Below, piece after piece: positions 52,235 to 62,898 of a stretch of 64,000 nucleotides of DNA; positions within the stretch are counted from its first letter, which is position 1; each line of letters opens with the position of its first letter. Under the pieces are notes generated by a model. It searched no databases and had not been told where the DNA came from. It saw only the letters and a program-made list of their open reading frames with translations. The translations under genes and the position numbers were made by a program. The DNA is taken from contig WNYE01000036.1 of the NCBI GenBank assembly GCA_021396245.1, positions 1 through 64,000 of the forward strand, given 5' to 3'. Source of the DNA: Sporothrix humicola (taxonomy: Eukaryota > Ascomycota > Sordariomycetes > Ophiostomatales > Ophiostomataceae).

Positions 52235-53242
52235 ACCATGAGAGTAGACCTGTGAAGATGATAGTCAAATGTAAGCCTAGATGTTGTCTGCTACCGTTTC
52301 AAGTCATGCCAATGATAAAACATCACAGCCTTGCGCAGTGTTTGGTGCTCGTTGTCGATAGATAAGATAAGAGGCACTCAGCGTTGCCATTTGAAGCCAA
52401 TTCGAGTCAACAAAGAGCTCGAGACAATGCATTCAAGAGCTCCAAGAGCTCGAGATTCTGCATCTCCGTGACGTAAAGCCAGCCAGCCAATAATGCACTC
52501 GCATTCCTCGGTGTCTCCAGACCTTTTATCTTTTTCGTCCCGTATTTGTCGCTCGAGGTTGCAATTCGCGTGGGATGCGGTCCAATATCAACGTGTAACG
52601 AAAAGAAGGCGAAGCTTCGCTGCCCGCTTGTGGTTTAAGGTTGTTGAGGCCAACCTCGAACCCCACTTTACCCGTCGAGTCTGTTGGTTTTTATTGGCTA
52701 AATGGACGATGAGGCCAACCGTGTGGGTGGATACCTAGTGGAAACAGCCAATCACATGCTCTTAGAGGTGTCCACTGGCAATTAGGCAAGGCGCAGCACG
52801 GCCGTCATTTGCTGTAGGGCCCCATCCTGCCCAGACAGGGAAAGAGCGAGGCAGTGTGAGTCGGCGGGCATTTTCGAGACTGATGCGATGCGGCGCCAGG
52901 CACACATTTGCGGCAGGAGCGAACCAGATGACGACTCATCAAAGGTCGAAAGAGGAAAGACACCAGAAAAGCGCCAAAAGGAAAGATCGATCGTATATAA
53001 CCCCTGGATATCCATTTTTCTTCGAACCTCATTTTTCAGACCTTTACTCCTTCATCCTCTTTATGTTCTTTTTCTTGCCCACCACCCGCAAGAATCTCTC
53101 ACCAACCTACTACTAACCCGTTACCACCAACAAACATCACCACTACTGACTACTACAACACATTATCGAAATCATCACCACCGCGAACGGCGCCGAGCCC
53201 GCCGCCCGGCAACTGTTGCCCAAGACGCATTCCATCGCCAAG
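52235..53242. other. Intergenic region and leader of the next gene
   Basis: About 1 kb. The first part is the 3' flank of the oxidase; the last 250 bases are a TATA-containing promoter and CT-rich leader. The frame immediately upstream of the ATG at 53243 is open for about 33 codons back to a TGA but contains no ATG. Confidence 0.6.
52994..53000 (+). promoter_or_regulatory. TATA box candidate
   Basis: TATATAA about 240 bases before the ATG of the following gene, followed by a CT-rich stretch typical of fungal transcription start regions. Confidence 0.45.
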
Positions 53243-54059
53243 ATGGCAGGTCTTGTCTCCGTTGCCGACGCCATGGCTTACCACGACGCGGCCTGGCAGT
53301 GCTACAAGGCCTTCAGGAACACTGGGCACGATCCCATTGACGAACAAGTAGGCTAATATTCTTTCCACTCACATATTTATTGATTTTATTTTGCGTTCGC
53401 GCTTGAAGAAACTCGATTTTGCGACGTGCATTCGTGCATTTTGATAAGTTCCGTTTGTGACTTGAAACTAACACCTATAGTACCTCGAATTCTGCGAGTC
53501 CGTGGAAGAATTGTACCTCTCCACGCAGAAGCTGCAGCTCGAGGTTCTTTCGGACCTCGCGCATGACACGATGGCCAACACCATTGGCAACATCGACGAC
53601 GATTTCTCGTGGCTCCATGGGACCGTGGACACTGTACGGGAGCTCTTGCCCATTTCCACTTCGCGCTCGCTTTCCTACGCCAGCCCGTCGTTCAGCGCTC
53701 AAGTCGAAGATCCGGGACATTGGATGGTGCCCTTCGAGCCCATCGATGACGACCACGAGAACGGTCGAGGGAACTATGGCTACATGGACCCTCACGCCAT
53801 CCGGCACCACTTCACCGTCTCCAATGTCTCCAACGTCTCCGTCTGCAGCAGCTGCGGCAGCTATGACAGCGACCGTGACGAGGGCGGCACCGCTCTTTGG
53901 CGAGCTTCGACCACCACCACCAACACTGCCCACGACCCGCTTCGAGCTCGAGCTCACACTCAAACTCGAACTCGAACTCGAGACGCGAGCTGCATCCACC
54001 AGATCTGCGACGATTGCGATGACCATGACTATGGCGGCATAGACCATGACCTCCGCTAA
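53243..54059 (+). CDS. Unrecognised two-exon protein, 227 aa
   Basis: Exons 53243-53347 and 53481-54059 are joined by a 133-nt intron (GTAGGC donor, CTAAC branch site, CTATAG acceptor) in phase 0. Residues 1-85 look folded and helical: MAGLVSVADAMAYHDAAWQ, then TGHDPIDEQYLEFCESVEEL, then LSDLAHDTMANTIGNID. The rest is low in structure, with Asp/Glu-, Ser/Cys- and then Thr/Arg-rich stretches. The end has a cluster CIHQICDDCDDHDYGG (C211, C215, C218 approximately), which might bind metal. No signal peptide or membrane segment is seen. I do not recognise the family. The TATA element, leader and good intron support a real gene. Confidence 0.65.
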
Positions 54060-55140
54060 ACTCATCTTCACCTCTATCGTCTACATTAGTCGTCCCAAAC
54101 ACCGACTGCACCTTGCCAAGCGAGCCTAGCTCGAACACCGTGTGTCAAAGATGTGACGCAGACGCAAAAACGACGAGACTATACACGCCACTCCTCTCTA
54201 CCAGCGAAGCTGCCTTGTTTTTAGAGGGCAGAGTTGTTGGACCTACACGATGGAGTAGCGACACCCTTTGTATGAGAGGATCTGCCGCCCCATTATTTTT
54301 TGGCTTGCCTCTTGTGCGATTCCTCGCTGTCTTTGCTTTTGCAATCCTCGTCTTTGGTGCACAAAGATCGAGTGTGCTTCGGCGCCACTTGGCTTCATGC
54401 CCTTTCCTATTGTCTTTTTTTTGGTCGGTTCTCTTTTTGACCTTGTTGGGAAGACTCACGAGTCTTCGAACAGGGAAGCGACTTTTTGCTTTTGTTTTTC
54501 TTCCTTCTTCTTTTGCTGGAACCCCGCGAGACCATGACGCCCAACCTGGATTTGGGGGAGTCGCGGCTCCGGCGGCCGCTCGTTTGAGCTCGGCTGTTGC
54601 TGATGTTTTTGTCTCTTGTTCTTCATCTCGTCTTTCTTGTTGTTCTTGTCCCCTTGCACCCCTTCATGGCCAACCCCGTGAAGATATCTCTGTTGGATCC
54701 CTGGCTGGCAAACCGGTGAGCAGACTGGTTGGTATTCGACCTGATTACGTCGTTAAACTGGTCAGAGACACCATTGTCTACCCGCGTCCGTACCAAAACT
54801 GCTCACAACCACCTTCAACTGATACCACCACTGCTACTGCTCCTGCAACCACCATTGCCAGCTGCCAAACACTCCAACACCTCCTGCAAGATCGAGAACA
54901 ACTCGAACAACCTGAACCCTCCCAAGACCAAGAATCAAAACCATCGCAACTACCACTTCAGTCAAACGGACTGCCTGCCGGGACCAAAGACTCCTGCCAC
55001 GCACAATCCTACATTACATGATCAACGCAAAAGTTTCATCAACCATTTTTATCTCGACTGGCTACACTGTCAACAACATTGAGAACAACGAAAACGATAA
55101 CAACGCTTCCTACAACACTTCCTACGACTACCCTCCCGCA
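54060..55140 (+). other. Leader region of the zinc-finger gene, with a long upstream frame
   Basis: Between the two genes lies about 1.1 kb, CT-rich on the plus strand. It contains an open frame from ATG 54113 to TGA 55019-55021 (302 codons) that overlaps the ATG at 55018 in an ATGA arrangement. Its translation has two hydrophobic stretches but no known domain, so it may be only a leader whose pyrimidine bias avoids stops. Confidence 0.45.
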
Positions 55141-56148
55141 ATGCCTTCTGATCGCACTGCCCAGCTGCTCGAGTCGCTCGCCTGGCTGGAAGGCGTTCCC
55201 AACACGCCGGCACCCATCGGCTTTGACGATTTTAGTCTGGAAGAGTGCACACAGGCCGGCGGTCCCCAGGGCTTTCTGCTGGACCCCCCTCTGTTCCCCT
55301 CGCCCACGACCTTTCTCCACAACGCCCTGGCCGTGCCCTCACCATCTAACTCGCAGTCACAGTCTCTGCTGTCCCTGTCGCCGTCGTCGTCCATCACGTT
55401 CGACGCCGACAGCCTGCTGAGCCTTGACACGCCCGTTGCCATGCCTTCTTCACAGGGTGGCATGTCTGACGCCGAGTTCCAGCTGCTCCTCGACGGCCTC
55501 TCGCCAGAGGACGCCGCCGGTCTCGACGCCGGCATGGATGTCGATGTTGGTGTGAACATGGATATGGACGTGAACATGGGAATGATGATGCCGTGCGAGC
55601 CGTTTGTGCCCGATCTGCCATCAGTGACCATGCCCATGGCCATGTCAATGCCAATGCCTGCCATGTCGATGGCTACTCTGTCTGTGTCCTCCATGGCGCT
55701 TCCCGCGGTCGACAACTTTGCCCTGCACGCGTTTCCTTCCCTGGACATGTTTGCACCGGCATCCATTGTTCCGTCCCCAGTGGCGTCCACCGTGCCGTCG
55801 CCGGCCGCTGCTACCGCGACCTCATCAGAAGCAGACCATGTCGTTTCTGGTACAGGGTCGGGCAGCGGCGTCCGTTGCCGCACGTGCCACCGCTCTTTCC
55901 CCACGCTGTGCCGCCTGCGCAAACACGAGCACACGCACACCAAGCCCTTTGCCTGCACTGTGTGCCACAAGGGCCACGCCGCCAAGAAGGATCTGCATCG
56001 GCACCTGTGGTCGACGCACCCTGAGGCGGCGGCGGCGCAGGGCATTCCGAACCCGATGCGGGTGTGCCCTGTGGCCGGGTGTGGGTTTGAGTCACGGCAG
56101 GACAACTTGACGCGGCACATTCGGACAAAGCATCCTGAGCAGCAGTGA
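55141..56148 (+). CDS. C2H2 zinc-finger transcription factor, 335 aa
   Basis: Single exon. The start is set at the Met beginning MPSDRTAQLLESLAWLEG; an in-frame ATG at 55018 would add 41 residues of Asn/Tyr/Ser-rich sequence. The N-terminal 240 residues are activation-domain-like: acidic and hydrophobic with Ser/Pro, and a strikingly Met-rich segment at about 132-185 (NMDMDVNMGMMM and PMAMSMPMPAMSM). Three fingers follow: C246-x2-C249-x12-H262-x3-H266, C272-x2-C275-x12-H288-x4-H293 and C309-x4-C314-x11-H326-x4-H331. Fingers 1 and 2 are joined by a short THTKPF linker. It is probably a nuclear DNA-binding regulator; the targets are unknown. I do not recognise a named orthologue. Confidence 0.85.
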   Translation: MPSDRTAQLLESLAWLEGVPNTPAPIGFDDFSLEECTQAGGPQGFLLDPPLFPSPTTFLHNALAVPSPSNSQSQSLLSLSPSSSITFDADSLLSLDTPVAMPSSQGGMSDAEFQLLLDGLSPEDAAGLDAGMDVDVGVNMDMDVNMGMMMPCEPFVPDLPSVTMPMAMSMPMPAMSMATLSVSSMALPAVDNFALHAFPSLDMFAPASIVPSPVASTVPSPAAATATSSEADHVVSGTGSGSGVRCRTCHRSFPTLCRLRKHEHTHTKPFACTVCHKGHAAKKDLHRHLWSTHPEAAAAQGIPNPMRVCPVAGCGFESRQDNLTRHIRTKHPEQQ

Positions 56149-56727
56149 CGTAGTTGTGTTGTATTGTGTTGTTTTTCTTTTTTCCTTTTCGTTGTCTGTT
56201 GACCTCTGTGTCCAGTCCCCCCCTCTTGTTTCTTTTTGGTACAAAAATTTCTTGGGAGCGTGTTTTTTTGCTTTTTTTTTTGCCTGCAAATTGCTTTTTT
56301 ATTTCCTTATTGTTATGGTTATATTACCTACGGCGTCTTGATTGTTCAGATACACAAACGGGTAATTCGGAATATAAAAACCACTAAATATTTAACACAA
56401 CGTCCCAATGCATGTGAATCAAGTCGTATATAACAGTGTCACAGGAGGCAGGCACTCGTAGTATTGAGATCTCGCAACAAAAATTCATTCATTTCAAACC
56501 AATAGAAACGTGGAAAAGCACCAACACCTTGTCCCAAAAACTATCAAAAAAGAGTAATATCAGAAAAGGAGGATGAGAAAACAAAAAGGGCTGACATCAA
56601 AAAATCCACAGTGGCTCGCTTTGACCCCAACAGAAAGCAAAAAATAAATATCATGGTAAAAAGTAAAACTCCTCGTCTGCCTACTGGTATCAAATTTCTT
56701 CCGTACTGTCTCTTCATCATCTACATA
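56149..56727. other. Convergent intergenic region
   Basis: About 580 bases between two convergent genes: T-rich after the zinc-finger stop, then A-rich before the minus-strand gene's stop, as expected for 3' UTRs facing each other. No gene is seen. Confidence 0.7.
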
Positions 56728-59700
56728 TTATGTCGTCCGTGTGGTCCGTCTCTTGGGCGCCGGTGTGCCGTTGCCGGCCATGCCCATCCCAACAATCTTG
56801 GCCCGCCGCGTGGCCATCCGTTTAGCAGACGCACCGCCGGACGGCAGTGCCTTCAGTCCCATGGGGGCAGGCTCGGCCGGTGGCTGTGGCGGAGGGGCTG
56901 CAGAGGCTGCCTTGGCTGCAGCTGCGGAAGCAATCACTTTGCGCGGTGTCGGTGGCTGCAGGCGCGAGACACGAGTTGTCCGGCGCGGGATGGAAGTCTT
57001 CTCCGAGTCGGCTGATTGTGAGGGGGGTGCAGCCGCAGAGGGAACGGAGGCCGGGAGCGGGGCTGACGAGACCGAAGAAGATGCTGTAGCCGTGCCCTCA
57101 GACTCCTCCGTTTCCAGAGGCAGAGCCGGCATCTTGTCTGCTGCCCGAGAAGACGAGCTGGACTTGCTCACACGCTCATCATCGGCACTAGCATTCGCCG
57201 GTTCAGCCGGAGAAACACTCTTCTCGGATGACGACTCGCCGTCTGACGTCTGGAATCTAGCCAGAACCTCGGCCCAGCGAACCGTTTTTGCAGGCTTGGA
57301 CGACTTCTTCGTTTTGCGCGACTTTCCGTCTTCACTGTCGGCCTTGTCGCCAGCCTTGCCGCGGCCCGATGTCTTCTGGGGGATGAGAGGCGAGTCAAAC
57401 ACAGACTTTTGCTCGCGCATAGCGCGCAAAGCCTCGTGCGACTGGCGCGCCACAACAATGCACGGCGGGTCGGCATTGCCCTTGTTCTTGCGGGTGTTGA
57501 CGCGCGTCGTTGCCGCCAGGTCCTTTTCGTCGTTGCGCCGGATGCTCAGACTGCTAGTGGAGAGGCCGTAGCTGTCATCGCCGTTGAGGTTCAGCGAGCC
57601 AGGCAGGCGCACGGGGATCAGCGACAGGGCACCGGCGGCATTGTTGGCTGTTGTGGCTGCCGACTTGAGGGGCGTCTGGCTGCGCGTGCGCTTGGAGCGG
57701 CGAGGACCGGGCGCAGCCTCATCGGTACCCGTTGCAGCTGCCTCCTCCTTCTTGGCATTCATAAACTCGGGGTTGAAGATGCCGCCCGTGTCTGCCTCCA
57801 TCTTCTTGCGGCGGCGCTTCGGCCTGGGCGGCGAGTTGTCGTCAAACGAGGGCTTGCCCAGCAGGTCTTCGGTCCGGTTCTCATTACGCTCGGTAGACGA
57901 GTCCATGTTGGTCAGTGCGCGTCTCTTCTTCCGTGGGCTCGGGCTCATATTATGGTCCTTTTTGCCAAACGGAACGCGGGCTTCGAGTGTCGTGAACGGC
58001 GAAGCGAAAATGTTGCCACTGCCAGCACCACTCTCTTTCTCTTTCTTGGTCATAGGCGAGCCCGACGAAGAGGCAGTTGAGCCTGTCGAACCAGAGCGGC
58101 GCTTGCGCTGCATCTTGGCCAGTGAGCGGGCTGATGCGGCCTCGGCGGCAGCAGCCGCCTTTGCGCTTTTGTCGGCCTTGACGCGCGTAACGAATTTCCT
58201 GAGCATCTCGGTCTCCGAGTCCTCGTGGGCCGACAGCTGGTCTTCGTCGGCAAGGTTGTCGAAATCCATAGTCATAGTTGTGGTTACATCCTCGTCCGCG
58301 CCAGTGAACATGTTGATTGGCTGGGTCACAGTGTACTCGCCATTCTCCTCATCCACAGAAGGCGATGGTGAGGGGCTGTCTGAGAGTAGGTCGTCCACGC
58401 TAGGCGCTACAAAGACGTCCTCAGCAGGTTCGTTGTCTTCGGCTTCCTCAACTTCCTCAATGTCCTCGATATCCTGGTCTTCGACCTCTTCGATGTCGTC
58501 GGCAGCTTCATCGTCCTTAGTGATTTCGCCACCTTCAGCCTCATCGTTCTCGTCCACCAACAGTCCCATGTCAATATCGACCTGGGCAGCCAGCGTTGGA
58601 GAGACAACAACGTCGGCAGACTTTTCTTGTTCTTGCCGGGGTGTGTCGAGAGCATCCCGAAGATGGCCTAGCTCGGCGGACGTAGGGCTTTGCCAGCCGT
58701 AGTCATCACCCTTCATCTCGGAGCCGGCATCGGTCTCCATCTCGTTCTCGGGTTCCGTTGTCTCTGGGAGAGGTAGCAAGAGCGACTCGTCCAGCTGAGT
58801 AGGGCGACGGGAGGAGACAATGCCCATTTCGTCAGTAACTTCACGGCTGCTGTCCTCCTCCGTAATATCAATGTCCATTTCCGGACTGAGGCTGCGAGGC
58901 GTGCTCTCATTAGACACCTCAACTGTATCCTCCTCGGTGACGGTATCAAGCGACTGGTCATTGATCGTGTCATCGTCGTTCTCGGGCTGTGACGGCACGT
59001 CTAGAAGATCGGCGGACTTGGGCGTGGGAGATGCAGTCTGTGCCACATCCTTGCCGTCCTTTGTAGACTTGGTAGGGGTCGACTTTGCAGGCTTTTCGGT
59101 GTGTGTCTTCAAGTCAAAAGAGACATGGTGCTCAGAGGTAGGCGAGTGGTGAGTCTGCACTGGCGGTCCAGACCCGAAAATGTCAAGGTTTGTGCGCACA
59201 TCCACGACCACTGTCTCATCCTGAGTTGGGCCGGCTGCAGGCTCGTTGACAGTCGATTCGTCGAGCCCGCTAAGCTCAATTGTCGAGGATGTGTTTTCAG
59301 ATTCGGAAACGGTAATGCCCGGAATATTGCCCAGCTCAGGCAAAGTCTTGTCGAACGAGCCATTGAACATGATACCGAGACCACCAGGCTGGAAAGTGTG
59401 TCTGCGGTTTGTCGATTTCTTTGTGGATGTTGCCTCAAAGACGAGCGGCGAGTGGTTCTGGGGCAAGAAGCTGTGGCGGCGGCTAGCACGCGACGTGGCT
59501 GTTGCTTTTGCCGGCGACTGACGCTCGACGGTACTTGAGAACACTGTGCTTTCGCGGCGGCGCGTGTTGTACAGCGAGATCCGTCTCTGCACTTCGTGCG
59601 CTGGCTCTGCTTGCATTTCTTCCACTGGTGGCCGGTCAAAGACGACAACAGGTGACATTGGGCCGGCAATCTTGACACGGCTCGGGCTGGCTGCCTTGGC

Positions 59701-60766
59701 CGGCGACAGATTCTCCGAAATCGGGGCCAGAGTCTTAATCGGGCTCGAAAAGGTCGGTTCAAAGGCAATCGGCGGGGCAATGCTGACAGTGGATTTGGCA
59801 GACGTGGGTGTTGCGGCCGTCATCGCTCTTGCTGTCGCGGGCGTGGCAGGCGTGCCAGGAGTTGCTGGCGGCTCGTGGATGGCAGCCATGGAGACGCGCC
59901 GCTTGACGGGTGACGAGAAGACGTGCGATGGTGCGGCCTTCTTTTCTGGCGACAACAAGCTGCCACCCTCTAGTTTCGGCAGGAGACTGATGCGTCTGCT
60001 CATGCGTCTCTTGGCGCGCTTGGTGATGTGCTCTGCACTCTGCTCGATCGCCTCCAATGATTCGTCGACGGTAGTCGTAGCGCGAACGGGGCTTTGTGCC
60101 GCTGCGGGCTCGGTCGGCGGCGGTAACGAAACAGTAAGAGGCTGGCGACGGCTGTTTCTCTTCCGGGGCACAAAGGCAAGGCTGCGCCCAAGGATATTTG
60201 TGTCGCTAACCTCGGCATTCGTCGCGGAGCTCGCAACAGCGTCTATCGCGTCGGTTAGCATGTACATCCTCCAGCTTTTCTCAAAAATTAAGGCGCGACG
60301 AGATATCTTACCCCTTGCGTTCGCAAGAGCCTCCTCGATGCTCTCCACCTCGGACGAAGTCGTCCATTCTGCGTCGCCAAAAACAGGCACGTGTCGCTCT
60401 GTTCGTCTGTTCTTTCGCGATCCGCTGCCGTCGGCCCTCAATTCAAAGACGCCCTTAAAGTATCGCGTGTCTCCGATCGATCGCGGCACGCCGCCAATCC
60501 GCTTCCAAACTGTGCGCAAGCCAAGCTTGTTGCCCGCGCCGGGAACCGCGATGCGCTGCCATGGCCGAGGGTGCGGGCATTGTGTCGGCGCGAGGCTGGA
60601 GAGAGTAATAGGGGGTATCGTGGCGGAGGTAAAGCTATCCAACAGTCAGTAGGAGGATATTTCGCGACAAAGTGACGTATTTGCGGCCATACCTGAAAAC
60701 AGGAGTTGAGTCAGTGGCAGCTTCGCCATCCAAGCCGCGAGTGCTTGGACGGCTGCTGCTGTCCAT
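56728..60766 (-). CDS. Large disordered, probably nuclear protein, 1303 aa
   Basis: Three exons: 60766-60693, 60634-60312 and 60242-56728. Intron 1 is 58 nt (GTATGG...GATAG); intron 2 is 69 nt (GTAAGA, GCTAAC branch site, GATAG). Phases join exactly. Residues about 45-130 look folded (PHPRPWQRIAVPGAGNKLGL, then VWKRIGGVPRSIGDTRYFKG). The rest is disordered with dozens of SP/TP sites and basic clusters such as KRAKRRMSRR and PRPKRRRKK. At about 700-765 there is a very acidic block. Near the C-terminus are RVNTRKNKGNADPP, KSVFDSPLIPQK and, at 1118-1126, KTVRWAEVL. KTVRW fits the RVxF-type docking motif for protein phosphatase 1. Sites of the form RRxS/T recur (RRISLLP, RRVSMAA, RRISLYN, RRHSFLP, RRHTFQP). 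These suggest a nuclear, cell-cycle-phosphorylated protein; I cannot name the family. It is divergent from MRP10, about 0.8 kb away. Confidence 0.8.
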
Positions 60767-61574
60767 TGTGTCCGCCGCTCTATGTTAGTCGCGTTCGAGT
60801 GTCAACTAGGTGTCGTGAAATGCATGTAGTTTGTAGAAAGTAAGAGTCGAAAAAAACGTGTATCGCGTGCCGCGTATCGTGTATTTGGGTGTGATGTATT
60901 TTGATGTCGCTATGAATAGGCAGGCAAGAAAAGAATATCGCTATGCAAACAAGAAAGAAAGTGCGATAGTAAAAGAGACGCTGGGTATTTCGTGACGTGG
61001 GTGGGTGGGAAAACGCGTGCCGTCTGTTTCGTTGTTTCTCGAGAGTGACCTTCGTCTTTTTCTCCTTTTGGGATTTTTGGTGGCAGAAATGTAGCAGTGG
61101 AGGGCACAGGCATGTGCATATTGGACGGAAGAACTGACGATGGGGGCAGCCCCGTTCTGGGTGGGAAGGCGTGAGGCGTGCAATGACCAGGCGTGCTTGC
61201 CCTCTTTCCCTTTCGTTTGTTTACATATCGGTTTTCGGCCAATCAGACGGCAGGTGCGCTGTCGAAATGTAACTGAAGGGACTAGCGCGTTGGACCCACC
61301 AAATTTCTTCCCATTCTCCAGTCCCTGACCAAAAGAGCCAAAATCCTCTTATCGGCACGTGATGATAGTAGCTTTGGCCCAATTCTGGACTGGGCGAAAA
61401 GCCGAGCATAATTTTCGCACGCGGAAGCCATTGGACATCACCAGATTGAACGATTGACGAGTTTGCGACAGCGACGACCCCGACGACAGCCCCGGCCACG
61501 AGCCAGTATCTTTGCGACGAAATTTTCTCCATACCCAGCTATACACATAGTCTACCCCCCACACATCGCCCAAC
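60767..61574. promoter_or_regulatory. Shared divergent promoter region
   Basis: The 0.8 kb between the large minus-strand gene and MRP10 must hold both promoters. At 60856-60885 there are repeated CGTGTATCG / CGCGTATCG words similar to the 7-bp repeat at 19.6 kb. No extra gene is seen. Confidence 0.5.
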
Positions 61575-61929
61575 ATGCCGACCAAGCCCATGAAGCTGCC
61601 GCCATTGCGGGTGCTGCGAGTCAAGGAACCGGCGAAGAAGGCGCCAGACCCGTGCAAGCTGGCCATGAGCAACGTTCTGGGTATGTTCTCGAACCCATCT
61701 TTATCGTCTTTTGTGGCTGTAAACAATTTGCTAACAGTAATACAACACAGCATGCTGGGCTGCAGCCGGATTCAACGCAAAAGGCTGCCAAGCCGTCGAG
61801 GCGCAACTACGGCTGTGCATGGACAACAAAGTCGACGTCAAGCCAAAAGCCAACCAGATTAACAAGCATCTGTCTCGGTTCCAGAAACAGATTGAGGGCC
61901 GCACCCGGTCGAAATCGTCAAGAGATTAG
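61575..61929 (+). CDS. MRP10: Mitochondrial small-subunit ribosomal protein Mrp10 (mS37)
   Basis: Two exons, 61575-61680 and 61751-61929, with a 70-nt intron (GTATGT...ACACAG) in phase 1, giving 94 aa. The start KPMKLPPLRVLRVKEP matches the family N-terminus. A CHCH domain follows with twin Cx9C motifs: C-KLAMSNVLA-C, split at its end by the intron, and C-QAVEAQLRL-C. The tail carries the family motif NQINKHLSRF. Mrp10 is a 37S mitoribosome subunit needed for mitochondrial translation; its twin Cx9C cysteines are oxidised via Mia40 in yeast (family knowledge). Length and architecture are normal for the family. Confidence 0.93.
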
Positions 61930-62393
61930 GTGGCTGTACCTGGCAGGAGGAAGACGACAAAAAAATTGGCAGAAAGAATGTCAATGGCCAACACCAAGAG
62001 ACTGCTCCCGGGGGCACACATCTGCTTCTTTCAGAACACATTTATTTAAACGAACGAAGCATAGGGCTGCCTTTACGGTTGTGTGGTTGGATTGGATGAT
62101 TGGGCCATGTGGCAACGAGACGATTCACGAACAGGAATTGGTCGTGTAAGGGAGTGGCACATTGTACATTATATCATGACGGGCGTTTTATTCACCTTTT
62201 GGACACAAAATCAATCATTTTCAATCTTCATCCATGTCTACAGTCAAGCATTAGCAGCATCGCGTGTTTCATACGTCAAACTTTCATTTCAATCGCAAGA
62301 GAGTACAGAGTGTGTGACTATGAATTAGTTTAGTCGCTACCGCTGGATCTGTATTCATAAGACTAGTCTCCGCTCAATGTCGGTCATATAACA
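61930..62393. other. Intergenic region
   Basis: About 460 bases: the MRP10 3' flank and the sequence before the tRNA. Nothing else is recognised. Confidence 0.7.
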
Positions 62394-62465
62394 GGTCCAG
62401 TGGCCAAATGGCAAGGCGCTTGGCTACGAACCAAGAGATTGCAGGTTCGATCCCTGCCTGGATCG
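62394..62465 (+). tRNA. tRNA-Arg (anticodon ACG)
   Basis: 72 nt, no intron. The acceptor stem GGTCCAG pairs with CTGGATC (one G-U), the D-stem GCC/GGC pairs, the anticodon stem CTTGG/CCAAG encloses the loop CTACGAA, and the T-stem GCAGG/CCTGC encloses TTCGATC. The discriminator base is G. Internal A box (TGGCCAAATGG) and B box (GGTTCGATCCC) are present. Adenosine 34 would be edited to inosine, reading CGU/CGC/CGA codons. Confidence 0.96.
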
Positions 62466-62472
62466 GGAATTC

Positions 62473-62478
62473 TTTTTT
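62473..62478 (+). terminator. RNA polymerase III terminator
   Basis: A run of six T beginning eight bases after the mature 3' end of the tRNA. Confidence 0.8.
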
Positions 62479-62898
62479 GTCTCTATGCCCTTCTTGAAGA
62501 CATCACGAATTAGTCGTCCTCGTTTATTTACGTCTTCTTGAATTTTTCTATTTTTTTTCTTCACGTTCATTCAAAAACAGATTTTAGAGTTTTAATGCAT
62601 AAATATTTAATATTCTTTTGAATTGTCTTAAATACAAATACAACGTTTTCTACCATATCTCATTTGATTTACTTTTTCTTTTTATTTTTAAAAAAGGAAA
62701 ACATAACAAGAACAAAAAACATATAATATTCAATCAAGTTGTTTTCATTAGTTTTATTTCAATACACTTAAACCCTTTAACAATAATGCACAGCCACTCT
62801 TCAAACAGCGATGAAAGCTTCAAGCTGTAGGCCTTATTAACTATTTGTCAACAAAACATTAGCCAACAAAATCAATGTCTTTTTGTTTTTGTTGTCTT
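62479..62898. other. AT-rich intergenic region
   Basis: About 400 bases, very AT-rich, with no gene seen; it includes the 3' flank of the broken gene to its right. Confidence 0.7.

Noticed and set aside
50105..56148. A secondary-metabolite cluster around the FAD oxidase
   Set aside because: No polyketide synthase, peptide synthetase, terpene synthase, P450 or transporter lies nearby; a zinc-finger gene alone is not enough.
56741..60652. Long plus-strand frames (276-372 codons) opposite the 1303-aa gene
   Set aside because: Antisense shadows: Ser/Thr/Ala-rich translations arising from the Asp/Glu/Ser codons of the real gene.
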